Part shown: positions 55,726 through 64,000 of the stretch, in pieces
Position numbering within the stretch: position 1 is the first letter of the stretch
Layout of the letters: the number at the start of each line of letters is the position of its first letter
NCBI RefSeq assembly: GCF_051106095.1
Contig: NC_135787.1
Location: forward strand, 177,503,501-177,567,500
Reading direction: 5' to 3'
DNA: 64,000 nucleotides
DNA from: Pogona vitticeps
Lineage: Eukaryota > Chordata > Lepidosauria > Squamata > Agamidae
Position numbers and translations under genes: made by a program
The notes under the pieces: generated by a model
What the model was told of the DNA's origin: nothing
The model's input: the letters and a program-made list of their open reading frames with translations, nothing else
Databases searched by the model: none

Positions 55726-57290
55726 GTAAGTGTTCCTTATTAATAGCATAACACTAGTACTATAGAGAGGTGAATTAATTCCTGATGGTAAATACAGGGC
55801 CTTCCTTACATTTCTGCCCTGTCTTCACTGTCAAGTTTTTGCGAACATACATGCAGGATTTCTAAAGTCCTTGCAAAGGAGACATCCTGGATGGATTAAT
55901 TCTTACTGCTGCTCAAAAGGCAGGGTCATGTGATTTAAGCAAACTGAGTTGCTCTCTAGGCTCCATCCCTTGTTCTTTCACCTGCCTTCTCCCAGAAAAG
56001 GTCTCTACATCAGTTACTTACCTTCTGCCTCTTTTATTTTTTTCTGGGTTTTTAAAATCTCCTTCTGTCTTTCACTTTATCTTCCCTTCTGTTCCTCCTC
56101 TCAGCCTCTGCTTCCCATGACTCTGGCACAGAAAGCAGTAGTGAAATCCTTAAGGATTCAGAGCACAAAAAGTCCACCCATTCCAGTGTTTCAAAGAATG
56201 CTTGTCCTTCTCAGACTGCCTCCTTCAAGAGCCACCAAACAGAACTGGATCCTGCACATTCATGCTGCAAAAAGAATTCTCTCTGCTTCCTGCCACCTTG
56301 CTGCTCTCCCATGGATTTTATCAGTCATCCGCAGGTTTATTATCAACCCAGTAAAAAACAACATAATGCCACTGTGGCAGCTTCATCATCATTCCTTGTA
56401 GACGCTCAAAGAGGCTAGGTTGTTTTCAATCCAGAGAGAATCTTAAAGTTCAAGCATGAGGCTCTCATGTACAACAGACAGTAGTGAATAGAATGTACCT
56501 AACCCTCTCCTAGGTCTCATGATCTGTCTCCAAATTGTGTTGTCACGGGCACCCACACTCTCCAATGGTTTATTCTTCCCATCTAGACTCATTTTTGCTC
56601 TATGCAAAACTCTACCTTTTTGATTTTCAGACTCTGTCCGCCATTCTTTGCTGTGGTGGAGCAAGGTATCTAGTCTTGCTCTACTCGAACTTCTTCACAG
56701 CATTGTTCACCTTGGATGCCAGCTTTACAGTTTAGAGTAAGGCTGCCAGGATCATCATATCCAAGGATGCTGGTCCTGTATGGAACACACATACTTGACC
56801 AATTGGTTGGAACTCGGGTGAGTCAACCATCACTTACACCATGTTCTACTTAGGGTATTGTAACAGAGACCCACATCCATGGCTTCTTGCTCATCCATCC
56901 CAAGTTTATGGTTTTCCTACATGGAGTGAACCAGTTTGGCGGTTTGTGTTTGGTGGCCAGCTGAACAGGTGTTCCACAGTTTGTGTCTTGACTCTTTCAG
57001 AGGGCACCCACTTAGAGGTAGTGCCTGGATAGGAGAGGCTGGGAAGCCAGAGTGCAACTTCTGAGTGGGCACCTGCCTGAAGGGGTGGGGTGCCGAACCT
57101 CATGGAACATCTGTTCTGCCATCCAACGAACCAACACTTCATGCCCATCTCTAGTGAACACTTACGAACTGTCTTTGGTAGCACAATAAGGGGAACTTAT
57201 TTTGTTATGATAGTTTTTTTTTTCATTTGACAGAGAATATACCCTAGGGAGTGGAGTCTCATCCAAATGTTTTCAACCTATTTGAGTGAA
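55726..57290. other. CAPRIN2 intron 12, first part
   Basis: A frame at 55949-56401 (150 residues) has no motif I know and no splice support. At about 57118-57155 'aacgaaccaacacttcatgc' followed by 'ccatctctagtg' recalls the end of a common lizard DNA-transposon repeat. Confidence 0.35.
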
Positions 57291-57296
57291 AGTAAT

Positions 57297-57298
57297 AA

Positions 57299-57389
<91 letters not shown>
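57297..57389. repeat. (AAT)n microsatellite
   Basis: About 30 uninterrupted ATA/AAT units next to a LINE-like 3' tail (ttttattagtcattgaccag) that also occurs at 20983. It is probably the expanded tail of that element. Confidence 0.95.
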
Positions 57390-57390
<1 letters not shown>

Positions 57391-57394
57391 ATGT

Positions 57395-57995
57395 TTTATT
57401 AGTCATTGACCAGCAAAAGTAAGATACGTTATTTAAATTAAAAGATATAAAAACAATCTTTGATTGCGCTCATGTCAGCCCACAGTTTCAGTGCCTTTCC
57501 TTTCAATTTATCCCAGGTGTGCATTTTTGGCAGTGATGAGGTCCCTTTCAGACTCAGTGCGCCATTTTTTTTCAAACGTAATGTTCTCTTTTGCAGATCT
57601 TAGGACCTAGGCTTGCCATCATTTTGTCATCCATCTCACCATAGAGGAAAAAGCATTAAATACTTCATCAAAAACCCACATCAAGCACACAGCCTCTTTT
57701 AGATGTTTGGAAATGCTCTTTGTTGCTTTCCTCCCTGGCACTTCAGGCTTCAAAGTTAAAATGCCTATGTTTGCACACTGGGTTAAGGCTTGCATCATCA
57801 CTGCCTGTTAAGTACAGGGCTTGCCAAAACCCCACATTACAGCACTAGTGTAAGTTTCCATATCTGCCAGATTTTCCACTGATTCCCACTGGTAAAAGTC
57901 TACAACGCAAAAACGTGGGCTACCTTTGCCATATTCAGTCAATGTTACAACTTTGAAACGTTTACCTTGGCCAAAGTATCCTTTGAGTGCAGAGT
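57395..57995 (-). other. Unrecognised degraded coding remnant
   Basis: From the tail at 57395 leftward on the minus strand, several stretches read as protein. One is 'FKVVTLTEYGKGSPRFCVVD' followed by FYQWESVENLADM (about 57870-57960). Another is 'ALTQCANIGILTLKPEVPGR' followed later by 'KEAVCLMWVFDEVFNAFSSM' (57619-57801). The amino-acid pattern looks evolved rather than random, yet I recognise no family. It is broken. It could be a transposon or virus-like fossil. Confidence 0.45.
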
Positions 57996-58498
57996 TCTAT
58001 AAGAAATCCTAGCTTCCTACTTGTCAAACTATGGAGCTTGGGTATCTCCCATGCCGGGATGCCTGCTTCACTGCAGATGGAGAATGGGACATTGGGACGA
58101 TTTATCATGGAAGTCTACTTTTCCTGTGAAGAAGACACCCTTTTCTTCTAGGTAGTAGCATTTCTTCTCACAATCATTATACTTTTTGTACTATCTCTGT
58201 CAGAGTCACACTAACTTTCACTGTAAAGTCTATTCTCTGTTCTGCCTTTTTTTTTCTTTGCTTGGGTATGTTACAAGTGGAGGTGGAGCCCATTCTGTTA
58301 ACCACTCAATATCATGTGACTCTTGCCTTATTTGAGTGATGATAGTTACCACATTTAGGGATGCATCTTTCTTTCAGACAAGAATGGACTTTCATAGAAA
58401 GCCTAATGATGTTCCATTTTGAACATGGAATGCACATATAATTTTTACTGGGCTAAACTATTATATGCATGAATCAGCCACACTAGACGCTGTTCCAA

Positions 58499-58550
58499 GT
58501 CCTCCATACAGAGCACGCTACCATAGTCTTTCGAGACTGAAGGATGCCTA
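58499..58550 (-). repeat. Short interspersed repeat, copy 2
   Basis: 'ctccatacagagcacgctac' continuing 'catagtctttcgagactgaa' is the reverse complement of 30626-30680, with nearly perfect identity over about 50 bp. Confidence 0.7.
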
Positions 58551-58594
58551 CCTATTCAATTTGTCCAAAGGAGCTGTAATTTTTTGTCTTTAAG

Positions 58595-58664
58595 GATTCT
58601 CTTCTGGATTTTGATAAACCTTCGCAAAGTGCTATTTGTTCATCACAAGCAGTTGATTCCGCAG
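58595..58664 (+). CDS. CAPRIN2: CAPRIN2 coding exon 13
   Basis: Starts DSLLDFDKPSQSAICSSQAV after acceptor gtctttaag, ending with a split codon at donor gtaata. DSLLD completes FMQDSLLD, which fits the known consensus F(M/I/L)Q(D/E)Sx(I/L)D that binds the NTF2-like domain of G3BP1. Confidence 0.93.
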
Positions 58665-59493
58665 GTAATAAATACTTCATTTATACCAAATTCATTTATA
58701 CCAAATTCTGGGAAATGTCCTAAAGGTAGTTTAAAGTAAAAAAAAATGTTTTTAATTGAGTATTTTGACCATATTGTTTGATGTTTTAGAAATCTGACCA
58801 GAAAGACTGGGTGAGATACTAGCCCTTCATGATACAGTTTGGAAGTACAGTAAATAAACCTAGCTCAGAGTTGAGTACATGATGTGCCTAAATTCTAATC
58901 TGGCAAATCAGATTTCTTAACAGCCAGAATCCTGTTTATGTTGCATCAGTTGAAGGGTGATAATGTCACAGTAGGGATGGATTTCATGTAATTAAAGATT
59001 TCCTCTTTTCATCACATGCAATAAAGTTCCCCCATTGATTATGTCATCACCCTTCAATAGGGTATAACTTAAGCAACAGGGTTTTGGCCATTGTTCTGTT
59101 AAAAGTATTTAGAACCTGGTACCAATGAATATTATTACATATTATAAATTCTGCATTTATAAAGAAGATAGACTAGACTGTAACTTTTGTTTTGCTACTT
59201 AAGGTACCGGGGAGATCTTGAATTTGAATTGCTAATTTCAGTGTTAAGATATTTGAAGCTTTTGCTGTTGGCACAGTTAGGCTTCACACAAGTGATGCAA
59301 CAAGCTGCTAAACAGTTTTGGATATTTCTGAAAGCAAGAGATAGATGACAGCATTGGATAAGCTGTGGATTATCAGAAGATGAGAATACTTTGAAGAAAT
59401 AGTCCACCTGTGGAACTACTCTCCAGTTACTTGAAGTGTAGGAATAGTATGATCAGACTTTCTCTTGCAATGTTTTTGTTTTCTGATGCACAG

Positions 59494-59546
59494 CTTCTAA
59501 TGAACAACTTTCAAGCCAAAATAATTTCCCTGAACAACAAGGACAG
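59494..59546 (+). CDS. CAPRIN2: CAPRIN2 coding exon 14
   Basis: A split Ala, then SNEQLSSQNNFPEQQGQ, between acceptor gatgcacag and donor gtaaga. It corresponds to human ASKEQNLSSQSDFLQEPLQ. Confidence 0.9.
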
Positions 59547-61024
59547 GTAAGACAGTAAGTAACCATGTGTCAAGATGTACTTCCACTGACTTGTTAAGAA
59601 TGTTTTTGTAAAGTTGCTTTCTTTTACTGTGGTTTTGTATCTTGATTCTGTAAGCTTACATGACTTTCAGTTGGAATATAAATAATTTGTCATACAAGAT
59701 TGCAAGCTTTTATGAGGCACAGTAGCCAAGATCCAATAAACTGTTCTGCATGTGTAGCATGGTTTGGACTTGTCTGCCGTGGTGTCTCAGTGGAGCTTTT
59801 TAAAGAAGCAACTTTTCACACTTATAAAGATCTGCAAAAGTAGTTTTGAATTGGTAAATGCAAATACTGTTGCTTGTGGCACTTTCTTCTTTCATCTTCT
59901 CACATTCCTAGGATTGGGCACTGAAGGCAGTGGGTTGCGTCTGCTTCAATGAGAAGGAGCACATGTGTGCCTTCCTTCCCCAAAAAGTGTGTCCTGATAA
60001 GTGTTCTTGGGAATGAGCTCCAGTCAGACAAACTGGCTTGCAGCTTGGCATGCCTGCCTAACACTCAAATGCTAGGAGGAGCTCACATGAGTTGTGCATA
60101 CCTTGGTTGGCTAAACTTTCAACTCCTTCTTTTTCCAAAACATGTAGCCAGAGAGTAGATAAAAGCCATATTCATGTTAATTCCAGTGTAAGCCTTCTGG
60201 ACATGCCTTGGCAATCTGAATTGTCTAATTTGCATACTTTTTTAAAAAATTGAATAAAAACAAAAGGCAACCAGGTGTGCTACTTACATATCGCCCCATA
60301 GTGCTCAGAGCATTCTCTGAGTGGTTTGCAATTTAATTATCCAGGCTACACATAACAAGGGAGAGAACAAGCATAGTAAGAGCTGTAGCTGGCTTTCACA
60401 AAGCGAGATTGTAGGGGGATTTAGTGACTGAGAGGGAGGGAAAAGAAAGCATGTGTTGTTGAGTTTTGTTGTGAGTGTGTGTACACATGTACCTGGTCTC
60501 TGCCAAGGAACTATGGTGGGAGATGTGAGGGGCAGCCCCCTGCATGCCATTTAGAATCCTCCCTCTCATGAGTGTTAAGATGGGGAAGGTGGGGTGGGTG
60601 GAGAAAAAGCAGACTGAGGAAGAGGACAAGACAGTGTAAGACAGAGAAAGAAACACATTTGTTTCTTTGCTTTAGTCATAGAAGCCTGACTGTCCATTGT
60701 GCCTGATTGCGTTGTGGGTAAGCCTTTCTGATAGCCCTTCTGGCTTGGTGTGATTGTACCTACTACAGTTGCAACACTGAGTTATGCTGGCATAGCTACT
60801 CCAATGATTCCAGCTCTATGGTAGCCGTGCTTCTTCCAAGGTTTGTGTCTGTGGGTATTATGAATTCATCCCTAAACAGTCGCCAGTTAAAGTAAGGGTA
60901 ATAAAATGCCACACTTGCAGAGGCAGCTTCCATGGTGCTGAAAGAATAGCTCCTTTTCTAGATGTTTCAAATTATATCTGGAAAAAAAATATGTGATTTC
61001 TGTTACATACACTTTTATTGTCAG
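59547..61024. other. CAPRIN2 intron 14
   Basis: AT-rich sequence without recognisable repeats or exon-like frames. Confidence 0.4.
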
Positions 61025-61120
61025 GCTGCTGCTTCTCCCAAGAATTTGCGTAGTTCGGACACTTCCTTAACCTCTGACAACACACTATCTGGATCTGAAA
61101 CAGAGCTTTCTTTACTGCAG
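61025..61120 (+). CDS. CAPRIN2: CAPRIN2 coding exon 15
   Basis: 32 codons, AAASPKNLRSSDTSLTSDNT to SGSETELSLLQ, acceptor tattgtcag, donor gtaaag, phase 0. The Ser-rich segment matches human AASSP...SSGSETEF. The remaining exons must lie to the right of the window. Confidence 0.9.
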
Positions 61121-61192
61121 GTAAAGCAGATATTGATTCTTCTCTGAAGTTTTTATTCATATGCTCCCCTCTTAATGACAAAAATAACAATA

Positions 61193-61612
61193 CAGTGGTA
61201 CCTTGACTTAAGAACTTAATCCGTATTGGAATTAAGTTCATACATTGAAAAGTTCGCAAGTTGAGTCAAACTTTCCCATTGGAATGCATTGAAAACCATT
61301 TAATCCGTATCTGCTGTTACCCGTTCGTAGGTCGAGGCGCTGTTCATAGATAGAGGTATTAGTTCCCATAGGAACTAATACAAAGCCGGTTAATCAATAA
61401 TCTACCACTAGGGGGTGAATTTTTTAACATTTTTTCTTCTTTTGACCTAGGGTGAACTTAGGTCAAAAAAAGGGCAGGAAAGGTTTTTTCTTTTTTTTCC
61501 CGGTTCGTAAGTCGAGGCTCCATTCACAGGTCGAAGCTACTTTTTGCAAACGGAGCCATTTGTAACTCGAATCATCCGCAACTAGGGACGTTCTTAAGTC
61601 GACGTATCATTG
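61193..61612. mobile_element. Mariner-type MITE, copy 2
   Basis: The left end CAGTGGTACCTTGACTTAAG and the right end (complement CAATGATACGTCGACTTAAG) form inverted repeats. TA lies on both sides (61191-61192, 61613-61614), the Tc1/mariner signature. Inner motifs 'taatccgtattggaatt' and 'cataggaactaata' are shared with 33830-34362. Confidence 0.9.
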
Positions 61613-61615
61613 TAG

Positions 61616-61835
61616 TGTGCCATCAAGTCAATTTTGACTTACGACACCTTTTTCAGGGTTTTCTAGATAGGGAGTACTAAGAAATGTTTTATCATACCCT
61701 TCTTCTGGGGGCACACTGGAACTGTGCAGCTTGCCTAAGGATACACATGCTGGCTTTTCTCCCAGGAGGCACAGTGGGGAATTGAACTCTCAGCCTCTAA
61801 CTCACTGAGCAACTAAGAGAGCTCTCTTAATGAAT
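61616..61835 (+). mobile_element. Possible tRNA-derived SINE fragment
   Basis: It opens 'tgccatcaagtcaattttga', then 'cttacgacacctttttcagg', and closes 'ggggaattgaactctcagcc', then 'tctaactcactgagcaact'. The closing part looks like a reversed tRNA-like box B and anticodon region, as in the widespread 'GTGCCATCAAGTC' reptile SINE. Family not certain. Confidence 0.45.
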
Positions 61836-64000
61836 ACTAAAACAAACCTTTGCACCTGCATTAACTTTTGAAAAGAAGTGGTATGTTTATCTTGAAAGCA
61901 GTTTCATGCCAAAACCAGCTAGATGATGGTGAAAGTGTTCGGTTTGGGCACAGCAATGTGGATGGACCTTTCTTACCATGTGGCAAAAAGGCAATTTATT
62001 GCTAGAAAGTGTATTTTGGTTTCATTTTTTACATACCTGGTCCTCCACCATATAATTTACTCACTTTGTAGATACAGCATCTCTACAGAGATTCCTCCTC
62101 TTTGTATAAAACACATGAGAAAATAGCTCCTTCCCTAACTGATTTTTTTGAGCTGAGATTATAAATACATTTTCTGTATTTGTTGGCGGAAAGTTTCTGG
62201 GGTGGTTGTTGTTTATATTATCCCTCACTTAAAGAGGAATATTTGAGGCAGCTACTGAGAGTCATAAAATGATAATCAACAAAACAAATACAAAGAATCC
62301 TGCTTCTGCATTGTAAATGGTGCTGTCCTCACACTGCCTGTGTTCCAGCTATAGGCTGTCACTGATTGGAGCTAAACTTGGCACAATATTTGCTGTCACT
62401 CTTGGTCAGCAGTTAAGTTAAAACAGCATTACTAGTTTAGCCTTGTATGTATGAACTCGTATAGTTAAAGAAATATCTGAATTGTTCGTTATGGTCTCTA
62501 TGGATCACATAAATGGGTTTGCAGAGCCATTTCTTGGAATTCTAGAGCAGAGTTCGCTCCTTTTCTCATTTGGTGAGAGCCCTGCCCACCATCCCCACTG
62601 CACATGTCTAGCACACCCTGGCAGACTCTCTTCCTTTCCTTTTCGTCCACCAGAGTGCTAGCATCTTGGAACATTCCCTGAGTTAGACATCACTTCATCT
62701 CAAAAATCCTTTCCTTCCTATTGTCCCTTTCCCTCTTGACTTGGTTTATTTTCTGTCCCATGATTATCTTAGTTCTAGTATTTTTTTTTTTTTGAGTATT
62801 TACTTATTTCCTCGATTTTATTTCTTTACCATGTGGTGGGGGTTGCTTGACAGCATGGCCTCTAAGTATCCTTCTTGCAGTACTAGCCTAGCACCCACCC
62901 TCATATGCACAGCCAGTTTTGTTTGGAGGAGACCCATCTATCTAAGCCCTATTCAATTTGAAAGGGCTTTACCAAACAAGGGCTCTGCCTTAGAAAACTG
63001 TTTTTGTGGGTGGCAGAACTGGCGGCACAAAATTGCCTCTTCCATACTATATTGGTGGCATTTTCAGAAAGAGTGACCAGGAAATCGGTACTATTGCTTG
63101 AGTGACCAACAGCCTCAGTATCGAGGTTATTGATGCTGTCTCTTAACAGCTGCTATAATCAACTTAGATACTGCAGCATCTTTATTCTCTGTGCAAGTTA
63201 AAGTCTAATCTATGAAATTTGGATTTTTATAACAAAAATGATTTCAAATTTGTTGTAGGTAAAATACTTTATGTTCTGCGACTGTGCATGCTAACAGCCT
63301 TATTTCCATGGTAGCAAACTTTAGTTCTCTGGTTAGTTGTTTAGACTAGAGTTATAGATCAGGAGCTGAGGCTGGTAATTTGGAAAATAATTTTGAAATC
63401 TTGAGATCCTGATGTTATTTTTATTTTAACAAATGATTTAATGTTTTGACATTTTTCTTGATTTGTAACTTTTGTAAAATGCCTTCTAGACTTTGATGGG
63501 AGGTATAAAAATGTCATTAAAATATAATGAAGAAAAATGACCTTTGAGGTGAAATTCTGTCCATGAAAACATTTGCAGTGATGAATCTTTTAGTTTTTCA
63601 TGAGCCCTAAGATTTTATGTGCCAAAAATCAGACTATTAGGACTGGTGCTCTGGAACCATTTCTTGTATATTAACTGTAGATAATGGATCTTGAACAATT
63701 CGTAGAAGCTCTTTCATTTATAATTTAATGTTGTACTTCTTCCAACATATTGAAATTTTAATAATATGGAAATATATTTAAATGTAATTTGTTAAAGCAA
63801 AGAATCAAGCTTTGGTTGACAACCCAGGCTTCGACCACTCTTTCTACTTGATCCTGGGGCTGTTGCCATTAAGTTTAGAAAAACTTTTCATGAATAATAT
63901 ACTTGTTTTGCATGATGGTTAGACTGCAGTAATTGAAAATGTAACTTGATCTTGTAACATGGCACTTGACCAGCAAGAGACTGGTTATAGTTGTGCTTTA
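61836..64000. other. CAPRIN2 intron 15, up to the window end
   Basis: No further exon could be placed. At 63450-63530 'gtaacttttgtaaaatgcct', 'tctagactttgatgggaggt' and 'ataaaaatgtcattaaaa' form a degraded L2/CR1-type LINE tail on the plus strand. The candidate acceptor ttgttgtag at 63250-63258 leads into a frame that soon closes. Confidence 0.45.

Larger units (their letters stand above)
35655..64000 (+). other. CAPRIN2: CAPRIN2 gene, 5' part (runs off the window)
   Basis: A spliced plus-strand gene with at least 15 exons in the window. The 14 coding exons add up to 2136 bp (712 codons) in continuous phase, and every junction uses GT-AG. The encoded protein matches caprin-2: the homology region shared with caprin-1 (exons 2-7), a lysine/tryptophan-repeat insert, the G3BP-binding motif and a Ser-rich part. 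Caprins bind RNA and G3BP in cytoplasmic granules; caprin-2 also promotes LRP6 phosphorylation in Wnt signalling. The RGG boxes and C1q-like domain expected at the C-terminus are not in the window. Introns are repeat-rich, and the largest (47064-51008, about 3.9 kb) carries two MITEs. No paralogous or antisense gene was seen. Confidence 0.95.

Noticed and set aside
55949-56401. 150-residue frame in CAPRIN2 intron 12
   Set aside because: Ser/Leu-rich from pyrimidine-rich sequence; no family resemblance and not flanked by fitting splice sites.
57297-57389. Regular repeats as a CRISPR-like array
   Set aside because: A simple (AAT)n microsatellite without spacers in a vertebrate genome.
63250-63300. 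Possible further CAPRIN2 exon after acceptor ttgttgtag
   Set aside because: The frame in the required phase closes quickly and does not resemble caprin-2.

Overview
The window is vertebrate nuclear DNA, most likely from a squamate reptile (a lizard rather than a snake, though I cannot settle this). The evidence is the mix of repeats: BovB (RTE) LINEs, Sauria-type tRNA SINEs whose 3' end resembles BovB, L2-clade LINEs, DIRS elements, a Penelope-like remnant and Gmr1-type Ty3/gypsy elements. The one host gene is a spliced CAPRIN2 orthologue. No bacterial-type genes, CRISPR array, rRNA or free-standing tRNA gene was seen.

Left part (1-14.6 kb): three fossil elements are nested. A decayed DIRS element on the minus strand (about 465-1742 and 14211-14560) is split by a plus-strand Gmr1-like gypsy element (1743-14210, target duplication CTGAT). 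That element is itself split by a second, inverted Gmr1-like element (3249-9524, target duplication CTGGT). The inner element looks whole: two LTRs and one uninterrupted 1500-codon Gag-Pol frame. Its domains run SCAN-like capsid, zinc knuckle, integrase, reverse transcriptase, RNase H, so integrase precedes reverse transcriptase as in copia elements although the sequence is gypsy-like.

Middle part (14.6-35.3 kb): no host gene was found. It holds two long BovB fragments (19788-20945 minus, 27412-28527 plus) and two short BovB 3' ends. It also holds other LINE fragments, L2 tails ending in microsatellites, a Sauria SINE, a hAT MITE with an 8-bp duplication, a second DIRS fossil (31950-33700), a mariner-type MITE and a large inverted repeat at 34757-35195. 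A pair of overlapping ORFs near 29.27-29.79 kb is not explained.

Right part (35.4-64 kb): a CpG-rich promoter (E-box, GC box, TATA-like site) opens CAPRIN2 on the plus strand. One non-coding and fourteen coding exons can be placed with consistent splice sites and phases, giving 712 codons before the window ends inside an intron. They encode the conserved caprin homology region, an insert of about 18-residue tryptophan repeats, and the G3BP-binding motif FMQDSLLD split exactly by an intron. The RGG-rich and C1q-like C-terminal parts lie beyond the window. The introns carry MITEs, a Penelope-like fragment, a Sauria SINE and an L2 LINE.

Caprin-2 is an RNA-granule and Wnt-signalling protein. Its neighbours here are all transposable elements, so nothing in the window points to an operon-like or co-regulated system. 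The most notable content is the nested Gmr1/SCAN-capsid pair.
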